Numbered from the stretch's first letter, positions 6,289 to 14,507 are shown. The stretch: DNA of 17,794 nt from an uncultured Oscillospiraceae bacterium (GCA_934597165.1 CAKTQP010000041.1:1-17794); one strand, 5' to 3'. The notes: generated by a model not told the origin, from the sequence alone. Translations and numbers: made by a program.

Positions 6289-6879
6289 TCAGCTGGCGGA
6301 ATCCAACTGTGCAAAGAGGGTCAAAACATTGCGCACGGCCTCTCGTTTCGCTCGCTTTCGCGCGCGTTTTTGCTCCTTACGATAGCGTTTTGTCCCCTTT
6401 TTCGCCGGTTCCTTGGCACTTTTGGGGCTGCGCAGTGGATTTGCCTTGCGATAGCGGTCATGTTCTAGGATGTATGTAAAATAGGGCAGCAGCGTGGGAT
6501 ACGCGACCCGCTGACGGTGAAATCCAGGATAACAGCTGTCCGTCTCCCGCTTTTGGGTGTTCCTGTGATACAGCTCAGTACCACCCACTCGTACAGAAGG
6601 GACGATCATCCACCGGCTGTAGGGCGTTTCCACCCGGACACCGGCGTACACCCGGAAGCAGGTCATCCCCTGTCGGTAGCAGCAGTCCAAAATCGCCTGC
6701 TGCTCCTGCCGGAACTGCCTGGCCACTGGGTTGCAGTGCCTGCACAGGCGAAAACCACTGGCAAACGCGTCCTCTACCGTGGCAAATCGTCTCTGGTTGG
6801 CCGCTTTGACCCGTTTGCTATAGCAGCAGTCCTCTGTGTGAACCACCCTTCGCCTACTATACACACTAGAAACATACAT
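6289..6879 (-). CDS. Ada-like zinc-binding domain protein with basic tail, function unknown
   Basis: A 196-residue protein not recognised as a named gene. Residues about 12-51 match the zinc domain of the Ada DNA-repair protein: CCYSKRVKAANQRRFATVEDAF, then SGFRLCRHCNP. Cys19, Cys46 and Cys49 have Ada spacing (26 then 2 residues between), but the position of Ada's methyl-accepting Cys38 is not Cys; His14 is close by. The middle (about 60-150) holds conserved-looking motifs such as PYSRWMIVPS, GTELYHRNT and FTYILEHDRYR of unknown fold. The last 50 residues are rich in Lys and Arg, suggesting nucleic-acid binding. ATG 6879 is preferred: AGAGAAAGG (6892-6900) lies 12 nt upstream, while ATG 6891 would directly abut it. 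It lies downstream of the amidotransferase gene on the same strand, 100 nt away. Confidence 0.7.
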   Translation of the reverse strand: MYVSSVYSRRRVVHTEDCCYSKRVKAANQRRFATVEDAFASGFRLCRHCNPVARQFRQEQQAILDCCYRQGMTCFRVYAGVRVETPYSRWMIVPSVRVGGTELYHRNTQKRETDSCYPGFHRQRVAYPTLLPYFTYILEHDRYRKANPLRSPKSAKEPAKKGTKRYRKEQKRARKRAKREAVRNVLTLFAQLDSAS

Positions 6880-6979
6880 CCAAATCCACATCCTTTCTCT
6901 GTCTCTTCCCCTATCTTACGCCGTGTCCTGTCCCAAAAGAAGGACTACACAGAAGAAACAGCACGGATGCGCAGGAATA

Positions 6980-7690
6980 TCATTCCTTCCCAGCCGCCGC
7001 CACAAAAGCCCCAAAGATCTTCCGGCTGTGTTCATCCACCCGGAACGAAAACTCCGGATGCCACTGCACCGCCCACACAAACCGCTTCTCCGGCAGGCAG
7101 ACTGCCTCGATAAGCCCGTCCTCCGACCAGGCCATTTCGGTCAGACAGGGCGCCAGGGTCTTCACCGCCTGGTGGTGGTAGCTGTTCACACCGATGTGCT
7201 CCGTCCCCAGCAGCTCCGCCAGGGGGGTGCCGGGCTGGAGGGTCACGGTGTGTACCGCTCGATCGTAGGGCGGGGTCATGTGGTGCTGGGTCTGGGAGGG
7301 GTGCTCGGTGGGCAGATCCTGGTAGAGGGTGCCGCCCAGGACGGCGTTGAGAAACTGGATGCCCCGGCAGATGCCCAGGACGGGCAAGTCCCGCTCCAGC
7401 GCCAAGTGCAGCAGCGCCTGTTCCATCCGATCCCGTGCCGGACAGATTTCGCCGCAGGTGGGTTTGGGCGTCTCTCCGTACAGGGTCGGTGACACGTCCT
7501 GACCACCGGTGAACAGCAGGCCGTCACACAGGGAGACCAGCTGAGGCAGGTCGTCCAAATCCTCCGGCAAGGGCAGGACGATAGGGCTAGCGCCCGCCTG
7601 CTCCAGCCCCTCCAAGTAGCCGGGCAGCATCCAGTAGGAGTCCCGCTCCCGGTCGAACAGCGGCGTGACGCCGATGATGGGTTTCTTCAT
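6980..7690 (-). CDS. Class I glutamine amidotransferase-like, gamma-Glu-GABA hydrolase family (peptidase C26)
   Basis: A 236-residue cytoplasmic hydrolase of the PuuD-like group, which cleaves gamma-glutamyl bonds, for example in gamma-glutamyl-GABA during putrescine breakdown. The catalytic triad is visible: nucleophile Cys108 in GICRG, His211 and Glu213 in QWHPEF. LLFTGGQDVSP (about 59-69) is the oxyanion-side motif and NSYHHQAV (169-176) is typical of the family. Length is near the family norm. No other polyamine gene is nearby, so the physiological substrate is open; the family also includes relatives acting on other gamma-glutamyl compounds. AAGGAG lies just upstream of ATG 7690. The leader holds a promoter (7771-7799) and an intrinsic terminator (7709-7750) before the gene, so expression is probably attenuated. 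Confidence 0.92.
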   Translation of the reverse strand: MKKPIIGVTPLFDRERDSYWMLPGYLEGLEQAGASPIVLPLPEDLDDLPQLVSLCDGLLFTGGQDVSPTLYGETPKPTCGEICPARDRMEQALLHLALERDLPVLGICRGIQFLNAVLGGTLYQDLPTEHPSQTQHHMTPPYDRAVHTVTLQPGTPLAELLGTEHIGVNSYHHQAVKTLAPCLTEMAWSEDGLIEAVCLPEKRFVWAVQWHPEFSFRVDEHSRKIFGAFVAAAGKE

Positions 7691-7708
7691 CTCACAACGC
7701 TCCTTCCG

Positions 7709-7750
7709 AAAAAACAGCGGCGCTCCCAGAGTGACCTGAGAGCGCCGCTG
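7709..7750 (-). terminator. Intrinsic terminator in the 5' leader of the amidotransferase gene
   Basis: Read on the minus strand, CAGCGGCGCTC (7750-7740) pairs perfectly with GAGCGCCGCTG (7725-7715). Inner pairing of CAG with CTG leaves the loop GTCACT, and six T follow (7714-7709). It is a textbook terminator, yet it lies after a good promoter and about 18 nt before the coding start of the next gene, so it should act as an attenuator or end a short leader RNA. Confidence 0.85.
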
Positions 7751-7770
7751 CTCCTGTTTATTATGGTCTG

Positions 7771-7799
7771 ATTATGACACAAACGGGCGGAAAAGGCAA
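7771..7799 (-). promoter_or_regulatory. Promoter of the amidotransferase gene
   Basis: On the minus strand -35 TTGCCT (7799-7794), a 17-nt spacer and -10 CATAAT (7776-7771) preceded by TG in extended position. The start would be near 7764, giving a leader of about 75 nt that consists mostly of the terminator hairpin. Confidence 0.65.
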
Positions 7800-7846
7800 G
7801 GGAGAAAGCGGGGTGGATGGGGATTGTAAAGTTTCGCAGAAGGTTG

Positions 7847-7876
7847 TTGAAATGGGGGATGGGATTGGTGTATGAT
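7847..7876 (+). promoter_or_regulatory. Promoter of the giant ATPase operon
   Basis: TTGAAA (7847-7852) and TATGAT (7871-7876) are separated by 18 nt, giving a start near 7883 and a leader of about 75 nt. It is divergent from the amidotransferase promoter, with about 50 bp between the two -35 elements. Confidence 0.6.
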
Positions 7877-7893
7877 AGTTTTAGTGTAACCTC

Positions 7894-7914
7894 ACCGCTG
7901 CGGCGGTTGTTTTT
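7894..7914 (+). promoter_or_regulatory. Hairpin plus T-run in the leader of the giant ATPase gene
   Basis: ACCGC (7894-7898) pairs with GCGGT (7903-7907) around TGCG, followed by TGTTTTT (7908-7914). It resembles a short intrinsic terminator in the leader. With only five pairs it is weak and could be chance. Confidence 0.25.
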
Positions 7915-7958
7915 ACGCGATATGACCAAAAAATCCGTTGAATGGAGGTATTTTGCGG

Positions 7959-10900
7959 ATGAATCTCGATCAAATACGCCACAGTTTTGAAACCTTACAA
8001 CATTTACAGCCACCCCTGCTGCGGAAGATCCCCCCGCTATGCCGCGCCATCGAGGAGGGGCAGCTGGACAACACGGAATATGTGAAACCCGTCATCAAAA
8101 TGCTCCAGCAATGGGCTGCCGCCCAGACCGCCCTAGCCGAAGCGCTGCCGCAACCGGACGCCGCTCAACTGACCACCCTGCCTGCCCTGGACGCCTGGCT
8201 GCGCGCCCACGACGGCAGCACCCAGCTCCGGCAATTCCTGGCCGTCACCGGACGGATGGACAACCTGACCGCCGCCCTGCGTCCCTATCAAGAGAAGGCG
8301 CAGGCCATTTTGGACGGCACCCAGGAGGACCCCGCTTTCGTATCCGCCCTGGCCATCTTTGTGGACATCGTGGTCAACGGCTTCGACTTCACCGACCCCA
8401 CCGTAGCGGAAAAGACCCAGGCGTTGGAACAGCAGCTGGATCGGATGATCTGTCTGCCCCTCTACGCCGGACAATTCCAGCTGGACCCGGACAAGGTGCC
8501 CCCTGCACCCGCAGCACCCGCACCCACGCCCACACCAGCTCCCGCCCCCACCAGCATCCCCGCTCCCCTCCAGCCGGCAGCCCCCGCAGACCGCCACCCG
8601 CTCACGCCGGTGGATGCGTCTCTGTGTACCCTGCCCTTGGAACAGAGCGGCGCGTCTGCCACCGAGTTCAATGGCAAGATCTTCGGGGATCTGCTCACCC
8701 GCAACCGTCCCCTGAAGCTCATCATGTCCGCCATGGCCAAATATTACGTCCTCTCCTTTGACCAGTTGAAGGAGCTGGTGGCCATCAGCGAGAAGAAGCT
8801 CCGGGCGCCCCTGCTGGATCTGATCAACCGAGGCTACATCGACCGGTATCGCTACCGGGAATCTGACGTGGAATTCCACCCGGTGTTCACCATCGGCAAG
8901 GTCTGTGCCCAGCGTTCGCCTGGACGGGTCGTAGCACAGTACACCCTGGACGCCTTCCACGACCAGCCTTCGGAGGAAGTCCTCCACGCTGCCATCCACA
9001 GCCTGGCCACCATGCTCTCCGCCCTCAAGCGCAGCACCTTCCTCTGTGCCCTGGCGCCCTATGAGGACGCCATCACCGTCCAGTACCCCGCTGTGGGCAG
9101 ACGGTTCGGCAGCGTCACCGTCACATCGGCCAACACCGTCTGGTTCCTGGCGCCCTTCTTTGACGCCCCCAACGCGGTACGGCAGGCAGCCGCTTTCAAG
9201 CAGGCTCTGATGCAGATCCCGGAGGCGGAAGTGGTGCTTCTGTACGCCCAGGACGAGGAGACCGCAGGCGACTGGAACGTGGCACTGTCCGACGCCAAGG
9301 TCTCCCTGCAAAACATCTTCTACTTCACCCAGGAAGGCACCGTTCTGACCCACGGCCTGGAGCAGGTACCCCTGGACACCGTCCTGCTGCTGGCTGAGCA
9401 GGAGGAACCGGTGTATGAAGCGCCTGTGACTTTGCCGGAAGCGACATTTGCGCCGGAAGAACCGGAAGCGGCTCCCGTTTTGGAGGAGCCTGTGGACGAG
9501 CTGGAAGAGGAACCTGCCCAGGAGGAGCCGGCAGCTGAACCGGAAGAAACACCTGTCCAGGAGGAACCCGAAGACGAACTGGAAGAGGAACCTGTTCCGG
9601 AGGAATCCGCGGAAGAACCGGAAGAAAAACTTGTTCCGGAGGAACCCGTGGTCGAGCCAGAAGAAGCGCCTGTTCCGGAGGAACCGGCAGAGGAGCCGGA
9701 AGAAGCGCCTATCCAGGACGAACCGGAAGAAGCCCCTGCCGCTCCGGCCAAGGTGCCCATCGACCTGTCCAAGCTGCCGGAACTGCCGGTGCGGGACAAC
9801 AAGATCGACGTGACCAACGGCATCTTCAAGGGCATTGCCTACCCCGGCCAGGACGGTTCGCCGGACGCCGTGCAGATCCCCCTCCAGCTCATCACCCAGA
9901 ACGCCGCCCCCAGCGCCCTGCTGTACGCTCGTTCCCTGGTGCGCTGTGCGCCCACCCTGTGGCGTCCGGTGTATCAGATGCTGGCCTACGCCTACAACGA
10001 CCCGCTGGCGGACTGCGACTACAACTTTGTCAACTTGCAGACCGTCTACGAGGACGCCATCCCCGGCTGCTCGGCGGAGACCGCGTTCCGGTTCCAGCTG
10101 TGCGCCTTTTTACGGATGCTCTTCGCCGATGAGATCGACCCTAGCTCCCTGCATCTGCTGAAAGCACCCATCATCGAAAACTACTTCCAGGACTGCGTCC
10201 TGTTCCAGAAGCTGAACGCCCTGCCGGGCCTGCTCCAGGAGATCTGCACCTTCATCCAGCACTTCCAAAAGGGCTTCGGCGTCCGCGCCGCTCAGCAGAT
10301 CAACGGCATCGACGACATGACTGCCCAGAAGGCCAGCCTGCAAAAGCGGGCGTCCGAGCTGCTGGATCTGCCCCTCCAGGAGTGCCACTCTCCCCATCCC
10401 CGGGTCAAGGCGCTGCGGGAGAAGCTGTTCAGCCGCAACGGCGTCATGAAGACCCTCATCCGTCCGGTGGCCGAGGGACAGACCGACCACCTGGAAGAGG
10501 GGTTGGCCTTCTGCCAGGACTACCAGACCACCCGGGGCGGCGAACGGCAGTTCGACGAAAAAGCCCTCAACGACCTCATCGACAAGCTCTGGGCGGAGAC
10601 CAGCACCCTGAATTCCCGCCGGAAGAGCGAGCCGCTGCTGAACTCCCAAAAGATTCCCATCCGGAACAACTGCAAGGAATTCATCGACGTCTTCCTCCAC
10701 TGGGCGGAGCTGGCACAGCGGAACAGCAACGAGTCCGACGCTTATCTGATCGCCCGCAATCGGATGCTCAACAGCCTCAACGAGCTGGATAACCAGATCG
10801 CTCAGCTGGACAAGGAACCGCGCATCGGCGAATACGCCGGTCTGCTGGCTCTGTCCGACGCCATCACGGACATCAAGGCTATCCTCTCCGGGCAGCGGCA

Positions 10901-13457
10901 CGTCCACCAGTTCTTCTACCTGGACTTTGTGACCAGCAACCAGGTGGAACTGGACACCGAGACCACCCTGCCCCTGCTGGATGAGTCCGTGTCCATCCTC
11001 CCCGGCTACACCCTCTGGGAACGGGTACTGAACCACCAGTCCACCAAGGTTTCCTTGGAGGCATACACCGAGCAGGTCATGGCAGGCCGCGCCATGCGGG
11101 AATTTGACTTCGGCCGCCAGCTCATCCTGCTCCGCTACCTGCGCACTCTGGACACCCTGCCGGATGACGTGACGCTGGAGAAGATCAACGCCCTGGAAGA
11201 GCAGGTCACAGCCAACATCGAGGCCATGCCCCAGGAGGTGCGGCGGATGGAGAACAGCTTCAACGCTGAGATGGAGATGGCGGAAGGGTACGACCGGTTC
11301 ATCGAACTGGGCACCAAGGATCGCATCCTCCACGAGTTCCGGGAGTGGTATCGTCCGGTGGCCGACCACGGCTGCAACTACGGCTTCTACCGCCGGAAGA
11401 TGGACGCCTGCTGTGCCGCTGTGAACGAGGCGTCGGAGCAGCTGAAGGGACAGTACCGGGAGCGGCTGATGGAGCTGCGGAACACCCTGCCGGTGCCCGT
11501 ACTGGAGAACCAGGAGAACAACATCCTGGACGTCATCTCCGACCTGATCGAAGAACGGGTGTACTCGGTGGCCGACGACTATATGCGCATGGCAGCTGAG
11601 GGACAGACCACGCCGCCGGTGAGCTATATGCTCTCCGGGAGCACGACGGACTACCTGGGACAGTTTTTGCACAGCTACGACGACCTGTTCCGCACCTATG
11701 GCATCTCCGCCGGACGTCCCCTGTACGACCTGTACACCGATTACAACCCGGAAAATTCCGACCGCAACCGCATCCAGAAGGACGCCCGGAATATGCTCCG
11801 CTCCTGGCCCCGCTCTCAGTGGCGTGGGGAACAGAACGGCCGCTTGAAGGACTTCTTGAGCGAGCTGGACTTGGACATCCAGGACATCACCGATCTGGAC
11901 AGCGAGAAGCTCTCCAAAGCGGTGACCATCGAGGCGCCTGCCTACAGCATCTCCGAGTACGAACACCCCATCGCCCTCTTTGGCACCCGGCTGAGCAAGG
12001 ACGGGTTCACCCTCCAGCTCATGTTTGGCCGCGCCGACCGGGAGATGATCCTGAACAAGATCCGCAGCTACGGCAGCACCGGCAACCCCATCATCCTGCT
12101 CCTGGACTACGCCCTCTCCCTGCCGGAACGCCGAGCCATCGCCTCCATGCTCAAGCGGGAGGGCATCAACACCCGCACCACCCTCCTCATCGACCGCATC
12201 CTGGCCGTCTTCCTGGCCGGTATCCCCAAGATGGAGCGTATGAAGGCTCTGCTCCAGGCGGCACTGCCCTTCGGACGGCTCAACCCCTATCAGATCTCCG
12301 GCGCCGCCGTGCCTCCGGAGATGTTCATGGGGCGCCGGGAGGAGCTGAACAGCATCCTGAACCCCAACGGCACCCACATCATCTACGGCGGCCGTCAGCT
12401 GGGTAAATCCGCCCTGCTCTACCGCGCCAAAGACCAGATCGACAACCGTGCCATGGGGTATTGGGGGGTGGTCATCAGCCTGCTGAACCAGAGCAGCGCC
12501 GAGGTGCCTGCGACCATCTGCCAGGAGCTGGCTCAGATCCACTTCTTCCCCGAAGACCCCCACTGCACCGACTGGGACAGCCTGTGTACTGCCATCCGGG
12601 AGCGTATGCGCGACGAGGAAACCCCCGTCCATCGGCTGCTCCTGCTGCTGGACGAGGCGGACGCCTTTACCAAGTCTGCCGACTCCAATCTGGTCATCGA
12701 CCAGCTGCTGAACCTGCAGGCGGTCACCGACAACCGGTTCAAGTTCGTCCTGGCCGGTCTCCACAACGTCCTGCGCTACAGCCGACAGGCGCTGGACGAC
12801 AACCAGTCCTTCATCCGCCTCTCCCCCACCTGCATCAAGCCGCTGAAATACGTAGAGGGCAGTGAGCTGCTGGAAAAGCCCCTGTTCTACCTGGGCTTCC
12901 GGATGCAGCCGGAGCACGTGGCACTGATCTCCCAGATCCTCTCCACCTGCAACTACTACCCCGGCCTCATCCACTACTACGCCTACCATCTCATCGACAA
13001 CATGGCCAACGCCCAGCAGGTGGGACGGGAGGAACCGCCCTACTACCTGGACGAGACCCAGATCCGCAACCTGCTCCAGGACCCCAAGTTCAACAAGCAG
13101 ATCATCGACAAGCTGTTCATCACCCTGGGCGTGGACGCCAAGGAGGGCAGCCACTACAAGATCTTGGCCTACGCTCTGGCTCACTGCTGCCTGGAGGACG
13201 TGGAAGGCGCCTCCTTTGGCTTTACGGCGGCGGAGCTGATGCACGTGTGCGAGCAGTTCAACATCGCCTCCATCGTTAATCTGGGCGAGCACACCGTACA
13301 CGCCCTGCTGGAAGAGATGACCGAGATGAACGTGTTGCGTGCGTCTCAGGATCACACCCTGTTCTCCTTCAATCGCCGGAACTTCCTGGAGATGATGGGG
13401 GATATGGAAACCATTTGGAAAGAATTGGAGGGATTCGCCGATGCCGCAACCGAATGA
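7959..13457 (+). CDS. Giant multidomain protein with C-terminal STAND/AAA-type ATPase, function unknown
   Basis: An 1832-residue cytoplasmic protein with no signal peptide or membrane helix seen. Layout: helical N-terminus (1-175); Pro/Ala linker (about 180-213); a winged-helix-like segment (about 251-300, KLRAPLLDLINRGYIDRYRY); a mixed domain to about 480; acidic tandem repeats (about 505-586); a long mostly helical region (about 610-1300); a Rossmann-like segment near 1375-1420 (IILLLDYALSLPERRAI); then an ATPase beginning MFMGRREEL with Walker A GGRQLGKS (Lys1483), Walker B LLLLLDEAD (Asp1565, Glu1566) and a sensor-like LAGLHNVLR. The end (about 1740-1815) looks like the winged helix usual after STAND or archaeal-type ATPases. 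ATG 7959 has GGAGGT (7944-7949) 9 nt upstream. The gene overlaps its partner by 17 nt. A phage-defence or signalling role is inference from architecture. Confidence 0.9.
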   Translation: MNLDQIRHSFETLQHLQPPLLRKIPPLCRAIEEGQLDNTEYVKPVIKMLQQWAAAQTALAEALPQPDAAQLTTLPALDAWLRAHDGSTQLRQFLAVTGRMDNLTAALRPYQEKAQAILDGTQEDPAFVSALAIFVDIVVNGFDFTDPTVAEKTQALEQQLDRMICLPLYAGQFQLDPDKVPPAPAAPAPTPTPAPAPTSIPAPLQPAAPADRHPLTPVDASLCTLPLEQSGASATEFNGKIFGDLLTRNRPLKLIMSAMAKYYVLSFDQLKELVAISEKKLRAPLLDLINRGYIDRYRYRESDVEFHPVFTIGKVCAQRSPGRVVAQYTLDAFHDQPSEEVLHAAIHSLATMLSALKRSTFLCALAPYEDAITVQYPAVGRRFGSVTVTSANTVWFLAPFFDAPNAVRQAAAFKQALMQIPEAEVVLLYAQDEETAGDWNVALSDAKVSLQNIFYFTQEGTVLTHGLEQVPLDTVLLLAEQEEPVYEAPVTLPEATFAPEEPEAAPVLEEPVDELEEEPAQEEPAAEPEETPVQEEPEDELEEEPVPEESAEEPEEKLVPEEPVVEPEEAPVPEEPAEEPEEAPIQDEPEEAPAAPAKVPIDLSKLPELPVRDNKIDVTNGIFKGIAYPGQDGSPDAVQIPLQLITQNAAPSALLYARSLVRCAPTLWRPVYQMLAYAYNDPLADCDYNFVNLQTVYEDAIPGCSAETAFRFQLCAFLRMLFADEIDPSSLHLLKAPIIENYFQDCVLFQKLNALPGLLQEICTFIQHFQKGFGVRAAQQINGIDDMTAQKASLQKRASELLDLPLQECHSPHPRVKALREKLFSRNGVMKTLIRPVAEGQTDHLEEGLAFCQDYQTTRGGERQFDEKALNDLIDKLWAETSTLNSRRKSEPLLNSQKIPIRNNCKEFIDVFLHWAELAQRNSNESDAYLIARNRMLNSLNELDNQIAQLDKEPRIGEYAGLLALSDAITDIKAILSGQRHVHQFFYLDFVTSNQVELDTETTLPLLDESVSILPGYTLWERVLNHQSTKVSLEAYTEQVMAGRAMREFDFGRQLILLRYLRTLDTLPDDVTLEKINALEEQVTANIEAMPQEVRRMENSFNAEMEMAEGYDRFIELGTKDRILHEFREWYRPVADHGCNYGFYRRKMDACCAAVNEASEQLKGQYRERLMELRNTLPVPVLENQENNILDVISDLIEERVYSVADDYMRMAAEGQTTPPVSYMLSGSTTDYLGQFLHSYDDLFRTYGISAGRPLYDLYTDYNPENSDRNRIQKDARNMLRSWPRSQWRGEQNGRLKDFLSELDLDIQDITDLDSEKLSKAVTIEAPAYSISEYEHPIALFGTRLSKDGFTLQLMFGRADREMILNKIRSYGSTGNPIILLLDYALSLPERRAIASMLKREGINTRTTLLIDRILAVFLAGIPKMERMKALLQAALPFGRLNPYQISGAAVPPEMFMGRREELNSILNPNGTHIIYGGRQLGKSALLYRAKDQIDNRAMGYWGVVISLLNQSSAEVPATICQELAQIHFFPEDPHCTDWDSLCTAIRERMRDEETPVHRLLLLLDEADAFTKSADSNLVIDQLLNLQAVTDNRFKFVLAGLHNVLRYSRQALDDNQSFIRLSPTCIKPLKYVEGSELLEKPLFYLGFRMQPEHVALISQILSTCNYYPGLIHYYAYHLIDNMANAQQVGREEPPYYLDETQIRNLLQDPKFNKQIIDKLFITLGVDAKEGSHYKILAYALAHCCLEDVEGASFGFTAAELMHVCEQFNIASIVNLGEHTVHALLEEMTEMNVLRASQDHTLFSFNRRNFLEMMGDMETIWKELEGFADAATE
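9471..9704 (+). repeat. In-frame 39-bp tandem repeats encoding acidic 13-residue units
   Basis: Six consecutive units of 39 bp encode the pattern xPVxEEPxxExEE (for example APVPEEPAEEPEE), with a degenerate seventh to about 9743. They form a strongly acidic, proline-rich spacer inside the giant ATPase. Units have diverged at DNA level, so the array is not a recent duplication, but such repeats can change copy number between strains. Confidence 0.85.
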
Positions 13458-14460
13458 ACTTTGGTGGAGCGTGGTCCCTGGCCCGTCCCAGCTGGTGGAG
13501 CAGCTGACCGCCCACCTGGTGCGCTTTGAGAGCGCCCTCGTCCCCTACACCACCGCCTCCTTCCCCTGGGGGGAGGAGTTCCGGCTGAGCGTCCACGACC
13601 GGGTGCGCCAGGTGCATCCCAATCTGACCGAGGAGCTCTGCGACGCCAGCACCATGGGCGAGCGCTCTCCCGGTTGGTGGGTGCTGGACGTGGTGGGCAG
13701 AGGAGAGTTCTTCTGCCTGCCCTCCGACGATCCCATTGAGATCGCAGCGGAGAGCGGTCTGCTGAAACAGCGCATCTTCTGGGTGACCCACTTCACCAGC
13801 AAGGCACAGGTGTCTGAGTGGGTGGCCTTTGCCAAGGCGCTGCGGAAGAAGGCGGCGGATCACTGCTGCTGCGTGGTGCTCCTGCTGCCCACCAGCCTGC
13901 GCATCAACAGCCACCTGCCGGAGCTGGAGACAGACGCTTTCTTTGGCGAATACGACCTGAGCTTCTTCGCCTCCTTCCTCCTTTCTCACCGGAAACTGTC
14001 CCAGTTTGAGAAAAAGTACCTGTCCGAGTTGGCCTCCGCACTCTCCTTTGGGGACGCAGTCCAGTGTGCGGAGCTGGCTTCCGCCGGGAAGGAGTTATTG
14101 GAGGAGCCGGAGCAGCTGCCCATGGTCCGTGCCATCCCCAACCACCTCCACGGCATCTGGCTGGCGCAGATCCGCACCGTCTTCTCCCACATCGAGGAGA
14201 CCAAATTCGCCATCGTCCAGCAGCACCGGAACGCCATCTCGGCGCTGCTGCACACCACCGACGACTTTGGTATCACCATCGAGCAGATGGAGGACATCGA
14301 GCTGCGGCACCTGATGCATGCTGTGAACCACAACATCATCACCCTGCCGGAGCGCACCTGCACGGTCATCAACGCCCTGTACAACAGCCGGAACCAGCTG
14401 GCCCACCACCGCGTCTTACCCTACTCCGAACTGAAGCAGCTCCATCAGCAGCTGCTGTGA
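13441..14460 (+). CDS. Partner of the giant ATPase with C-terminal HEPN-like motif
   Basis: A 339-residue soluble protein not recognised as a named family. The N-terminal half (about 1-170) alternates strands and helices (GWWVLDVVGRGEFFCLPSDD, then HCCCVVLLLP near residue 140) and could be an NTPase-like or Rossmann-like fold, but it has no Walker A motif. The C-terminal half is helical and ends in YNSRNQLAHHR, where Arg317-Asn-x-x-Ala-His322 fits the Rx4-6H active site of HEPN RNases and related toxins. The start is firm: GGAGGG (13427-13432) lies 8 nt before ATG, inside the upstream gene, so the two are translationally coupled through a 17-nt overlap. A plausible reading is that the giant ATPase senses a signal and this protein acts as effector or adaptor; this is inference. 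Confidence 0.85.
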   Translation: MPQPNELWWSVVPGPSQLVEQLTAHLVRFESALVPYTTASFPWGEEFRLSVHDRVRQVHPNLTEELCDASTMGERSPGWWVLDVVGRGEFFCLPSDDPIEIAAESGLLKQRIFWVTHFTSKAQVSEWVAFAKALRKKAADHCCCVVLLLPTSLRINSHLPELETDAFFGEYDLSFFASFLLSHRKLSQFEKKYLSELASALSFGDAVQCAELASAGKELLEEPEQLPMVRAIPNHLHGIWLAQIRTVFSHIEETKFAIVQQHRNAISALLHTTDDFGITIEQMEDIELRHLMHAVNHNIITLPERTCTVINALYNSRNQLAHHRVLPYSELKQLHQQLL

Positions 14461-14470
14461 CCCATCTACG

Positions 14471-14507
14471 ACAACAACCCCTGAGCCGCAAGCTCAGGGG
14501 TTGTTGT
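14471..14507. terminator. Bidirectional terminator hairpin between convergent operons
   Basis: ACAACAACCCCTGAGC (14471-14486) and its exact complement (14492-14507) form a 16-bp perfect stem with loop CGCAA, 10 nt after the partner gene stop. The T-tail is short and mixed on both strands, but stem strength and position between convergent genes point to termination both ways. Confidence 0.85.

Noticed and set aside
6960..6990. AGGAAT/ATTCCT inverted repeat at the end of the amidotransferase gene as terminator
   Set aside because: Only six A/T-rich pairs, a 3-nt loop and no T-run on the minus strand.
7715..7750. Glycine-riboswitch-like string CTCTCAGG in the amidotransferase leader
   Set aside because: The string is explained by the terminator stem; the leader of about 75 nt is too short for the aptamer and lacks its other conserved parts.
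9471..9743. Regular repeats as a possible CRISPR array
   Set aside because: The repeats are contiguous without spacers, in frame and coding; no cas gene is nearby.
9320..9835. Ser/Gly-rich minus-strand frame looking like a surface repeat protein
   Set aside because: It is only the reverse complement of the acidic EEP repeats.
10110..13355. 1081-residue open frame on the minus strand opposite the giant ATPase
   Set aside because: Same antisense artefact: repetitive Val/Gly/Gln/Leu composition and no motif, while the + strand has Walker motifs in frame.
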